Shown here: positions 55,007 to 63,892 of the stretch, piece by piece | How the letters are laid out: each line of letters starts with the position of its first letter | Numbering within the stretch: position 1 is the stretch's first letter | Source of the DNA: Tisiphia sp964030975 | GTDB lineage: Bacteria; Pseudomonadota; Alphaproteobacteria; Rickettsiales; Rickettsiaceae | Assembly: GCF_964030975.1 (NCBI RefSeq) | Contig: NZ_CAXIQH010000001.1 | Location: forward strand, 124,001-188,000 | Direction of reading: 5' to 3' | Length of the DNA: 64,000 bases | Notes under the pieces: generated by a model | Seen by the model: the letters and a program-made list of their open reading frames with translations, nothing else | The model's database searches: none | What the model was told of the DNA's origin: nothing | Translations under genes and position numbers: made by a program

Positions 55007-55657
55007 TTACCTAACTGAAATAAACTCCATAATCTTATCAATCACTTTTTCTGGTGATAGATAAGAAGTATCAATTTCTAATGTCCCTGGAGAGGTAGTT
55101 AACGGAGCAATATCACGCTCTATATCCCTTTTGTCTCTTGTTTCCAGTTGTTTTAGAACTGCATCAAAGAAACATTCTCCATCTTTCTTTTGCAGTTCTT
55201 TATATCTCCTCTTTGCTCTAATAACAATATCTGCTTTGATAAAAATCTTTAAATCAGCCGAAGGAGCCACTACTGTTCCAATATCTCTACCTTCCATTAT
55301 AATTCTAGGAGTTGTTTTTATTAATTTTACCAAATATACTCCCAGATTATTTCTTACTTCCGGTACAACAGCAACTTGTGAAGCTATATTACCTACAACC
55401 TCACTATCAAGTTCTGAATTTTGTATATATTCCGTGGATTTAGATAATTCAATTATTCTATTTATGTCAGTAAGATCAATTTTTTGGTTTATACAAGAAA
55501 GAGCAAGGCTTCTATATACAATGCTTGATTGAAAGTAGGTGAGATTAAGTTTTTGTGCTAACATTCGTCCAATTGTACTTTTACCTGATGCTGCTGGACC
55601 ATCCAGTGCCACTACAAAATTATTGTTGATATCAAAAGCTTGAGATTTTAATGTCAT
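55007..55657 (-). CDS. cmk: Cytidylate kinase
   Basis: 216 residues. P-loop VALDGPAASGKSTIGRMLAQKL, the NMP-binding FQSSIVYRSLAL (substrate Ser/Arg region) and IIMEGRDIGTVVAPSADLKIFI plus the RAKRRYKEL lid segment identify CMP/dCMP kinase. It precedes rpsA in the same direction. Confidence 0.94.
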   Translation of the reverse strand: MTLKSQAFDINNNFVVALDGPAASGKSTIGRMLAQKLNLTYFQSSIVYRSLALSCINQKIDLTDINRIIELSKSTEYIQNSELDSEVVGNIASQVAVVPEVRNNLGVYLVKLIKTTPRIIMEGRDIGTVVAPSADLKIFIKADIVIRAKRRYKELQKKDGECFFDAVLKQLETRDKRDIERDIAPLTTSPGTLEIDTSYLSPEKVIDKIMEFISVR

Positions 55658-55811
55658 TTATTTATAATTTTATGCTAGATTCTAGCTGAATATTTAAAAT
55701 AATGCAAATAAAACTTGAAATTAAGGCTATTATAGATTAGACATGTTACTGTTTGATGTATATTTGAATATCTTGTTGCTTTAAGTATAAAATTAAAGCA
55801 TAAAAAAATAG

Positions 55812-55888
55812 GGGCGGTTAGCTCAGTTGGTTAGAGCATTACGTTGACATCGTAAAGGTCGGTGGTTCGAATCCACTACCGCCCACCA
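55812..55888 (+). tRNA. tRNA-Val (anticodon GAC)
   Basis: 77 nt with encoded CCA. Acceptor stem GGGCGGT pairs with ACCGCCC, D-arm GCTCAGTTGGTTAGAGC, anticodon stem TTACG/CGTAA with loop TTGACAT (GAC), T-arm GGTGG-TTCGAAT-CCACT. The flanking gene on the 3' side is plasmid-like, suggesting the tRNA 3' end may have served as an integration site. Confidence 0.95.
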
Positions 55889-56027
55889 GTTCTTATCAGA
55901 CTTCTAGGCTTTTTCACAGTCTTGCTAAACATTTCATATGTAATTCATATGTCACTTCTCAAACAGAATTCCCCAATTTTGACCTACAAAATAGTCTGTT
56001 TTTAACCCTGTTACAAGGGGGAAAAAT

Positions 56028-56567
56028 ATGACAGAATCATTAACTTTTTCCGACGGTTTAGTTGAAAATGCTGATACTATTTTCTATAACATAGTCGGTA
56101 ATTTCGTCCCGCCTGAATGGCGAAACCTTACTAATAATTGTGGTAAGCAATTAACTAAAACTTCTCGTCAACTTCTATCTTTGATAGTTTCTTGCATGAA
56201 AACTAATCGTTATAATAATACACAAGACTCACAAGAGTTACAAGAAGGCTATCATTTTTTCCAACAAGAGCTAGGAGTTAGTCAAAGTAGGGTTAAACAA
56301 TGTCTAACAGAATTGCAAAAAAGTGGGTTCATTTATCATACTTTAATTACTACGGTCAAATATAATATAAAATGCCGTAATATTTTATGTATCAAACTTC
56401 TTAAGAAATTTACAAGTTTTCGTAAAGCTAATAATAATTCTTATCACTTTAATCACACTAATATCCAGTCTAGCTATCAAAATATTTTAACCCAACCTGG
56501 AGAAAATTCTAACTCAACTCAGAAAAAATTAAAAAAAAATGCATCTATATATATCTATATTATCTAG
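56028..56567 (+). pseudogene. Plasmid/RAGE-type winged-helix protein, 5' frame (frameshifted)
   Basis: 179 codons, preceded by AAGGGGGAAAA. It has a helical domain with a winged-helix-like segment (TKTSRQLLSLIVSCMK ... LGVSQSRVKQCLTELQKSGFIYHT, about 45-110), as in replication initiators and regulators. The end KKLKKNASIYIYII lies in a poly-A/(TA)n tract. The next frame starts 28 bp before this stop and continues the protein, so an indel in the tract has probably split one gene. It resembles conserved rickettsial plasmid and RAGE proteins; I cannot confirm this without a search. Confidence 0.55.
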
Positions 56568-57448
56568 ATACGAAAAAAATAAAAAAAATTGTGGACAAAA
56601 TTGTGGGCAAAATGTGTCAGAGCCTGAATCAACTGAGGAGCAAAGCCTTAATTTACCGCTTGAGGTACCGGAAAAAAGAGGTGAACAAAATGTGGCAGAA
56701 ATTGAGTCAACTACGGAGCAAAGCTTTAACTTATCGCCGGAGATAACGATAAGTTCAGGTGAACAAAGCTTAGCAGAGCTTGAGTTAGCTGAGGAGAAAA
56801 GTTTTAATTTACCTACGGAAGTAACGGTAAGCTCAGTAAATGAAGCGTCACCCTACAATTCCACAGACGGCAACTCCGGCGATGCAACTCTAACTGATGA
56901 CAAGTCAGACTCAGGCTCCGATTCAGATTCTGACTCAACAGATGGATATTCAGGAGGTAGCGAGTCTGAGCAAGAAGCTAGTGGAAAATTGTCTAGGTGG
57001 CTTAGGGATGTTACTAAAATGGCTAAAGGCTTGTATTCACCTATGGAGCTAAAGGAGTTTTATCCATTGACCGAAGAAGATGCTGCTTGGCTAAGAAGGA
57101 GAACAGGTCGTGATTTCAATTTGAGTTTCATGAACAAGCTGTTGATTAAACATAGCGTGGACTCTCCTAAAAATCTCTTTCCCTGCAAGCAAGCAGTACT
57201 GAATTACATGAGAAAAACTTTGCGTCATGAAATGCGTTCACCAACTGTAGCTAATAACCCAAACTTTAACTTCAAGCTGGACAATACTACCAAGGCAAGA
57301 GAGGCTTATTTACGGAAGGTAGAAGCTAGTAAGGGCGTTAACCCACTGAATCAGTTGCAACGCAAGATCGTTGGAGCTTTTAACCCTGATACTGCTTATA
57401 AATTGCTGACTAGCTGCAGTTTCTTTGGAGTATATGACGATGAATACA
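56539..57448 (+). pseudogene. Plasmid/RAGE-type protein, 3' frame, cut by IS66
   Basis: The frame continues LSRYEKNKKNCGQNCGQN, then an acidic repeat region of three ~33-residue units (EQxxAExExxEEQSFNLxxEV), a Ser/Asp tract (SDSGSDSDSDSTDG) and a conserved-looking domain (ELKEFYPLTEEDAAWLRRRTGRDFNLSFMNKLLIKHS ... LNQLQRKIVGAFNPDTAYKLLTSCSFF). IS66 copy E ends it at 57448; the last codons (ILAAKLHNSIKFFW) are IS-derived. The remainder is not found on the other side. Possibly a DnaA-like replication protein in origin, with low certainty. Confidence 0.55.
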
Positions 57449-57620
57449 GTATACTTGCAGCAAAACTGCATAACTCTATTAAATTTTTTTGGTAGTATGA
57501 ATTTATTTTATAAATTTGGGTTCCTACTATGCAAATATCACCGATTAGTAAAAAAACTGGTTGAAAAACTATCAGTTATACTATAACATTTCAATTATTA
57601 AACGTAATGAATGAATCAAA

Positions 57621-59266
57621 ATGAAAAAGCCAAAAGTAGCGACCTTAAGTGCTGAGGAACGAGAAGAACTAATACAACATATTAAGGCAAGTTCATTAAC
57701 AGGAGATGATCAGCAAGCGGTGATAGAACTTGTGAAATTTTGTAACGAACTAATAGACAAGCTAGCATCATCAAACATCAGTATAAATAAGCTTAAGGAG
57801 ATGATGATTGGTTTTAAGGCAGATAACAAAAAAAAGATAGTTCAGATTCATTAAAAGAACCACCGAGTGAATCTGATAATAAGAATGGTGGTAATGAAGA
57901 AGAGTACGATGAGTCCAAGAAGAGAGATCGCAGTAATTGGCAAGGTAAATATGGATTTGATGATTATCAGGATGCGAATACCAGCTATTTATCTCCTGAG
58001 AATTTTTGTAGTGGTGATAGCTGTCCTCACTGTGATAATGGTAAACTCTATAATAGTGAAGCTAGAAAATTGCTACAATTTACAGGTAATGCTCCAATTA
58101 CAGTCAACAGATATGTAAAGAAAACGTTACGCTGTAATGCTTGCGATTATACAGTTATGAACAATAAAAATATCAACAAATGGACAAATAGTAGCAAAAG
58201 TGCAATAGTGTTACAAAAGACCTACGGTACTCCCTTCTATCGTTTATCTAGGTTGCAAAGTTTAAGCGGGGTTCCTGTATCCCATAGCTCGTTGTGGCAA
58301 CAATATTTAGATGTTTGGCAAGAAGGTGGTGGAGCTGAAATTTACAGGGTATTATTGGAAATGGCTGCCGAATGTAGTTCACTGAACCTTGATGATACTA
58401 GAGCCAGGATTTTAGAAATTACTGTAGCCAATAAAAAATTACGTACTCAAAATAAGAAAGGACGCAGCTGTTATACCACTACTATATGTGCTAAAACTAC
58501 AAATAATGAGGTGATAGTTTTATATTTTACCGGTAATAAGCATGGCGGGGAAAATATTGGTAACGTACTAAAGAATCGTAAGAATAGGACTGATTCTATT
58601 CATTTAATGACTGATGCAAGTAACAATAATAACCCGGTATTATCAGAAGCAGATAAAGAATTACTGGCAATAATAGTGATGATCAATTGTTTGTCACATG
58701 GGCAGAGAAAATTTACAGAGAATGAACCATATTACCCTGAAGAATGCGGATATTTTCTCAAACAGACTGGTGGGATTTACCATAATGAACATCAATGTAA
58801 AGAGATGAGCCTTGAGGAAAAGCTGAAGTACCATCAGGAACATAGCAGTAAATATATAGAAAACATATATAACAAAATAGACGAATTATTTAACGACAAG
58901 AAAGTTGAGCCTAATAGTAGGTTTGGGCAAGCTATGAAATATTGGTTAAATAATAAAGAAGGTTTGACGCAATTTTTGAAAATTCCAGTTAGCAGTCTTG
59001 ATAATAATTGGGCTGAGAGGTCACTACGTACCATTATTTTACAAAGGAAGAATTCATTATTCTTTAAAACAATCAATAGTGCTGAGATACATAGTGGTCT
59101 GTATAGTATAGTAAAGACTTGTAGTGAGAACGAGATCAATGCCTTTAAATATTTAAATTGGCTGCAAGAGCAGAGCAGCAAAGCAAAGAAGCATCCTACG
59201 AATTATACGCCTTTTGCCTATGCAAGATATATAAATAATACGGAATTAATCGAGACGGCAGCTTAA
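57621..59266 (+). CDS. tnpC: IS66 TnpC transposase (copy E), probable -1 frameshift
   Basis: The first frame 57621-57854, A AAA AAG slip site, then the zinc/DDE frame to 59266. Variants: PVSHSSLWQQ and TTNNEVIV. The conserved frame break is kept here too. Confidence 0.82.
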
Positions 59267-59616
59267 ATGACAGGAAGCCAATCATTAGAGAGTTTGGCAG
59301 AACTAGGATCACCATTATGAATAAGAATGTGTAAGGTTCTATAACAAATCTGATAAGATGAATTATCAGATGGGGAAAGTTTTGCCGTAAATTTACCTTT
59401 GGATAGGCGTTTAGAGCATAACCAAAAGCCTTGACCATCAAAGGACAAAATTTTAATGGCAGTTCTGTTTTTATTATAGAATAAAAACAAGGAACCATTA
59501 AGAGGGTTGGAAGAAAGTTTTTGTCTGCAAACAGCTATTAAACCATCGATACCCTTACGAAAGTCGATGGCAATAGTGGCAACAAAAATAACTGACTGAG
59601 GGGTTAGTTGCAGCAT
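59263..59616 (-). CDS. tnpB: IS66 TnpB (copy E)
   Basis: 117 residues, the same protein as copies A, C1 and D; convergent overlapping stop with tnpC. Confidence 0.86.
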   Translation of the reverse strand: MLQLTPQSVIFVATIAIDFRKGIDGLIAVCRQKLSSNPLNGSLFLFYNKNRTAIKILSFDGQGFWLCSKRLSKGKFTAKLSPSDNSSYQICYRTLHILIHNGDPSSAKLSNDWLPVI

Positions 59617-59993
59617 AGAAATGTCTGAATTATGATTTTTGGATCCAATGTTTGGATAATAAGCTTGGTACCATTTGGTTTAATAATGTGGCAAGTGTAG
59701 TAATTTTGTTTGGGAGTAGCCACAGGATCAGTATCTATAGAATTTACTAGTTGAAATGGAAGGAAATTAATATCTTGTTGCAGTTTTGCTGCAAGTATAC
59801 GTTGAATTGAACTAATTATTGTTTTATTAATATTGAGATGTTTGGCTATATCTTTGCAAGAATAGTGATGGAGTAGCTGGCGAACTAATTCCTTTAGATG
59901 GTTTGGTATGGGATCAAACTTGTTAGTTTTAGTTTGACGCCAGGCTTTAAATTGCTGAGCTACTTGCTCAATAGTAATTGATGGTATTTGCAT
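59604..59993 (-). CDS. tnpA: IS66 TnpA (copy E, short form)
   Basis: 129 residues identical to copy D, with the RILAAKLQQD segment created by an internal copy of the IS end. Confidence 0.8.
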   Translation of the reverse strand: MQIPSITIEQVAQQFKAWRQTKTNKFDPIPNHLKELVRQLLHHYSCKDIAKHLNINKTIISSIQRILAAKLQQDINFLPFQLVNSIDTDPVATPKQNYYTCHIIKPNGTKLIIQTLDPKIIIQTFLCCN

Positions 59994-60259
59994 AGTAGGA
60001 ACCCAAATTTATAAAATAAATTTTATACTAACAAAAAAATTAGATAGAGTTATGCAGTTTTGCTGCAAGTATACTAAACTCTTCCTATCTTATATTTAGT
60101 AGAGTGTAAATTGTAATCATCTATTGCCCCCCTATTGTAATAAACTATTGACCCACGGCGGCCTCATGAACAATTAGTTAATTTTGGTTAAAATTCAGAT
60201 AAAATTCCCTAAAATCATTGGTAATTTTTAATTTATATAATAGTATATTATTTTAATCT

Positions 60260-60896
60260 TTATTCTGCATCTTTTCCTCCTCTAAAACTTTTATTACCAG
60301 TTTCTATGATTTGACAATGATGGGTTAGCCTATCGATAATTGCCTTTGTTGCCTTAGGATTACCAAATATATAGTTATGCCTATAGGATTAGGTGATAAA
60401 GAACATAACTATTGTAAGTTGTCATTCCCGCGTAGGCGGGAATCTAGATACCTGCTTTCGCAGGTATGACACAAAGTTTGTATCACCTAATTCAATAGGT
60501 TTCACTATATCTTCCCATTCTTCAAATCTCAAATGGGTGGTTATGATAAGCGAGGACTGTTCATATAATTTTGCAAACAGCTTAAATAGTAAGAATCTAG
60601 CCTCGGGTTTTATTGGTACATATCCCAGTTCATCTATCACAATAACATTGAATCTCTTAACTGAATCGATGAATTTGAGCTCATAGTTATGCATTCTAGC
60701 ATTTAGTAATTGGCTAGCTAATTCATTTAAAGTGTAGAACCTTACCCTGTAACCCTTTTCAACTGCAGTAAATGCTAAACCAATTGCTAGATGAGTCTTG
60801 CCTGACCCAAAACCACCAATTAACATTATATTCTGCTGATTATCAACATTTTTGTATATCACAATGGCTAACCAATTTAGCTTGGCTATAGTGAAA
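60260..60896 (-). pseudogene. istB: IS21 IstB ATPase helper, 5'-truncated and split by a MITE
   Basis: It starts without an N terminus (AKLNWLAIVIYKNVDNQQNIMLIGGFGSGKTHLA, with Walker A GGFGSGKT) and continues through Walker B VIVIDELGYVPI and IITTHLRFEEWED. It is then broken by MITE copy 8 and resumes IFGNPKATKAIIDRLTHHCQIIETGNKSFR to the stop at 60260. The frame is restored if the MITE and one TA are removed. IstB remodels target DNA for IstA; this copy is dead. Confidence 0.85.
60370..60509 (+). mobile_element. IS630-derived MITE, copy 8 (in istB)
   Basis: 140 bp, CGCGTAGGCGGG core variant. Removing it with one TA gives ...EEWEDIFGNPKAT..., the expected IstB sequence, so the target was TA. 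Confidence 0.9.
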
Positions 60897-61026
60897 CCTA
60901 TTGAATTAGGTGATATAAACTTTGTGTCATACCTGCGAAAGCAGGTATCTAGATTCCCGCCTTCGCGGGAATGACAACTTACAATCGTTATGTTCTTTAT
61001 CACCTAATCCTATGAGCATAACTATA
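60897..61026 (-). mobile_element. IS630-derived MITE, copy 9 (between istA and istB remnants)
   Basis: About 130 bp in reverse orientation with ends TATAGTGAAACCTATTG and ATGAGCATAACTATA. Removing it leaves istA running straight into the istB remnant in one frame (KIHL/AKLNW), so the istA-istB deletion fused the genes before the MITE arrived or independently of it. Confidence 0.85.
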
Positions 61027-61654
61027 AATGTATTTTACTGTAACTGCTGCAATCAGCGTCTGGTGGAGTTTTTAACTGAATAAACTTATATTCATTGATA
61101 TCTACTTGTATAGCTGGTTGTAAATACTGCTCAACTAATTTAGCACTACAGCCACCAATAGTAATTGCTAAATTACAGGCATTAGTCACCTTGTCTAATC
61201 CATACTTATTAACCAACTGCAGAATTGCTATAAATTGTTCTTCTCCCCAGTCAAATTGAAAAGATTCTCCAGGTTCAAAATTTAGTGGAATAAAAACTTG
61301 TTGACCCTTTGCTTCGCGTTCTCTACGAAATGCCCTGACAATTAGATTCACAGTTTCATAACTTCCTGTGTAACCCGATATCTGTAGCTGTTGGTATAGT
61401 TTCTTTGCCGTCATTCTGCGTCGAACCGGCTCCTTGCTATTCTCTACTAATAACTGATTTAGTACTGCAAGATGATTACCAAGAACCGGTTTATCTTTGG
61501 TATATTTTGCTAACTCAAATTTGGTTTGATCACTACGAATGACTTTTTTTACTGTATTCTTTGATATATTCAATTCTCTAGCAATTTTTTTAATTGCCTT
61601 ACCATCAACGTGGTACATCCTACGTATTCTTCCTATTGTTTCCACTATAAACAC
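61027..61654 (-). pseudogene. istA: IS21 IstA transposase, internally deleted
   Basis: About 208 residues against ~400-500 for IstA. The N-terminal HTH (MFIVETIGRIRRMYHVDGKAIKKIARELNISKNTVKKVIRSD) and the first catalytic Asp region (FEPGESFQFDWGEEQ) are present; it then jumps to C-terminal sequence (LDKVTNACNLAITIGGCSAKLVEQYL). The middle of the DDE domain is missing. Confidence 0.82.
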
Positions 61655-61780
61655 CCCTTTAAAACTCCTTAAAAAAATATTAACAATATTAATTTTTCGG
61701 AGATATTGTTACTTATTTAGGGGGGCAATTTTCATTACAATTTTTCCTTTAAAGGGGTCAATAGATGATTACAATTTACA

Positions 61781-62160
61781 TAAATCAGCTTATTTTGTGT
61801 GGTAAGATTCATATAGGCAGCAAAATATCCCTTCTTGGAATGGACGGGGTGTAGTGGGGGATAGAAAAAAGTAGATGTGTTTTTTACAGGTACTGCTGGT
61901 AAATGAAAGGCTGTAAAGAAAATTAGGATAAAGTAAAGTTTGTGCGTGATATTATGAGAAAAAATATACTTACTGATATGTCAACTCACATTTGCATTTA
62001 TAAACAAAAACAAATATTGGCTCTAATATCCTATGTGAAACTCTAGCATTTGACTCTCAGAAGATAATTGATTAGTTAATGTCGTTTTATTATATATTTT
62101 ATTTAGTATACAGTACAATAATTATTGAAAAGTATTACGTGATACTTTATACTTCTTCAT
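61781..62160. other. Gene-free upstream region of the Fic gene
   Basis: AT-rich. No IS end, hairpin MITE or convincing ORF is seen. The last 60 bp before 62161 contain TATACAGTACAATAATTATTG and GTATTACGTGATACTTTATACTTC, which have dyad-like character and could hold the promoter or an operator for the MerR domain of the downstream protein. This is speculative. Confidence 0.4.
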
Positions 62161-63135
62161 ATGAAGTATAAGATATTAAACAATAAAAAGCGTCAACTCG
62201 ATGTTCTAAGACCATTAACTCCGGAATTGGTTAAAAATTTGGAAGAATGGTTTAAAGTGGAGCTTACCTATACCAGCAATGCGATTGAGGGAAATAGCTT
62301 AACACGAAAGGAAACTGCTGTTGTAATTGAAAAAGGTTTAACAATTGGTGGCAAATCATTAGTAGAACATCTGGAAGCGACAAATCACGCACAGGCTTTG
62401 GAGTTAATTCATAAAATCCAGCAAAAGAAAACTTGTGAAATTACTGAAAATGATATTCTAGCAATCCATGGTCTTATCTTAAAGGGAATTGATGATCATA
62501 ATGCTGGATGTTACAGACGAGTGCCAGTACGTATTTCAGGTTCAAGAGTAATAATGCCTAATCCAAGGAAAGTACCAAACTTGATGGCAGATTTTATGGT
62601 ATGGCTAAAATCACGTGAAGATATGCATCCTGTACAACTAGCAGGAGAAGCACATTATCGGTTGGTAACTATCCACCCCTTTTCAGATGGCAATGGTCGA
62701 ACTGCACGATTATTAATGAATTTAATTCTAATAATTGAAGGTTATCCACCAGCTATTATCAGACCACAAGAAAGGTTACCTTATATAACATCTCTAGAAA
62801 CCTTGCAGCTTGGTGGTTCAAAAGAAGCATATGAAAAAATTATCTTTAATGCAGTAAACCGCTCTCTTGATATTTATCTTAAAGCAGCAAAAGGTATAAA
62901 CTCTCCAGATATAATATTATCAGAGAAGTTATTGAAAATTGGCGAACTTGCAAAAGCAGTTAATGCGACTGTACCTACAATTCGTTTTTGGACTAAGGAA
63001 GGTTTATTAGAAATCGCCGATGTTACTAAATCACGCTATCAGCTTTACTCACCTGACATGATTGAACAATGTACAAAAATTCAACGACTGAAAAAACGAA
63101 AGATAACACTAAATGAAATCAAGAATCTAATATAA
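62161..63135 (+). CDS. Fic-domain AMP-transferase fused to a MerR-type DNA-binding domain
   Basis: 324 residues. N-terminal inhibitory helix TSNAIEGN (38-45; S/T-x-x-x-E-G/N type, Glu43), so an N-terminally autoinhibited (class II) Fic protein. The Fic core has HPFSDGNGR at 172-180, matching HPFx(D/E)GN(G/K)R with the catalytic His. Residues about 258-324 form a MerR-like winged HTH (LLKIGELAKAVNATVPTIRFWTKEGLL ... SRYQLYSPDMIEQCTKIQRLKKRKITLNEI). Fic domains transfer AMP or other nucleotide groups to Ser/Thr/Tyr of target proteins. The DNA-binding tail suggests autoregulation or a DNA-associated target. No antitoxin gene is adjacent, consistent with built-in inhibition. It appears intact. 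Confidence 0.88.
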   Translation: MKYKILNNKKRQLDVLRPLTPELVKNLEEWFKVELTYTSNAIEGNSLTRKETAVVIEKGLTIGGKSLVEHLEATNHAQALELIHKIQQKKTCEITENDILAIHGLILKGIDDHNAGCYRRVPVRISGSRVIMPNPRKVPNLMADFMVWLKSREDMHPVQLAGEAHYRLVTIHPFSDGNGRTARLLMNLILIIEGYPPAIIRPQERLPYITSLETLQLGGSKEAYEKIIFNAVNRSLDIYLKAAKGINSPDIILSEKLLKIGELAKAVNATVPTIRFWTKEGLLEIADVTKSRYQLYSPDMIEQCTKIQRLKKRKITLNEIKNLI

Positions 63136-63316
63136 TCTTAGATTTCCCCAAACTTAACATAGCTTCTAGCTAAAATCAAGAAATAATGGGGCTTCCCGTT
63201 ACCCACGGCGGTCTCATGAACAGAAGGTAAAGAAATGTTAATAATAAAGTTTTTGCAAATAGTGGAGTAATATCGTAAGAATCTCTTAATAAAATAATTA
63301 TTATTTGGAGATAGTG
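63136..63316. other. Gap with a 22-bp repeat shared with the IS21 region
   Basis: 63201-63222 (ACCCACGGCGGTCTCATGAACA) matches 60151-60172 with one change. No gene. GGAG at 63307 serves the next gene. Confidence 0.4.
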
Positions 63317-63892
63317 ATGTTAAGAGAGAGAGAATTCGTCAAGAACTTTGCAGAACATTTTTGCGATATAGTTATGCCCATAGGATTAGGTGATAAAGAA
63401 CATAACGATTGTAAGTTGTCATTCTTAGCAACGGCGGGAATCTAGATGCCTGCTTTCGCAAGGTTAACACAAAGTGTGTATCACCTAATTCAATAGGTTT
63501 CACTATATTGAAGATCATAGACAAGAAAGTAAGATAGCATATCCCTTAATAGAGTTAGTGTTTTTAGCAATAGTAGCGGTTGCCGCACGGGCGGAGAGTT
63601 GGGAGGAGATTGAAGAATTTGGCAAGGCACATATTGATACTTTGAGAGAATATTTTCCGTTTGAAAATGGTACGCCTAGTGATTGTACAATTAGACGTTT
63701 TTTTACTAGTCTTGATTCTAGTCAATTAAATAAGGTGTTAGTAAAATATTTTACTAACAATTTAAGTGAAAAACATTATGCAATAGATGGTAAAACGCTG
63801 AGAGGAACAAAACATGAGGGTATCAGAGCATTACATTTTTTAAATGTATATGCAGCTGAATCAGGTATAACTTTATTCGGCAAAGTTATTGA
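63317..63892 (+). pseudogene. ISAs1-family (H-repeat) transposase, split by two MITEs
   Basis: The ATG at 63317 reads MLREREFVKNFAEHFCDI, is broken by MITE copy 10, then EDHRQESKIAYPLIELVFLAIVAVAARAESWEEIEEFG ... FENGTPSDCTIRRFF ... HYAIDGKTLRGT ... LHFLNVYAAESGITLFGKVID, and is broken again by copy 11 at 63893. IEDHRQESKIxYPLxELxFLAI and AIDGKTLRGT (catalytic Asp) are signatures of ISAs1/H-repeat transposases. Removing the first MITE with one TA restores the frame. The C-terminal half is outside the window. Confidence 0.87.
63367..63507 (+). mobile_element. IS630-derived MITE, copy 10 (in ISAs1 gene)
   Basis: 141 bp with the CTTAGCAACGGCGGG core combined with the GCAAGGTTAACAC variant, a mosaic of the two subtypes. 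The TA target is confirmed by the restored reading frame (HFCDIEDHRQ). Confidence 0.9.

Larger units (their letters stand above)
57449..60074. mobile_element. IS66-family element, copy E (short-form tnpA)
   Basis: 2626 bp with full inverted ends and all three genes. The flanks TGAATACA and TAAACTCT do not match, so there is no target duplication and a rearrangement is likely. Nearly identical to copy D. Confidence 0.9.
60105..61780 (-). mobile_element. IS21-family element, internally deleted and MITE-riddled
   Basis: Inverted ends TGTAAATTGTAATCATCTATTG (60105) and CAATAGATGATTACAATTTACA (ending 61780). It contains truncated istA and istB on the minus strand and two MITEs (60370-60509, 60897-61026). 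The original element would be larger, since the middle of istA and the start of istB are missing. Confidence 0.85.

Noticed and set aside
55889..56027. Direct repeat of the tRNA-Val 3' end as an attachment site
   Set aside because: I could not find a second copy of the tRNA 3' sequence downstream within the window, so no att site is claimed.
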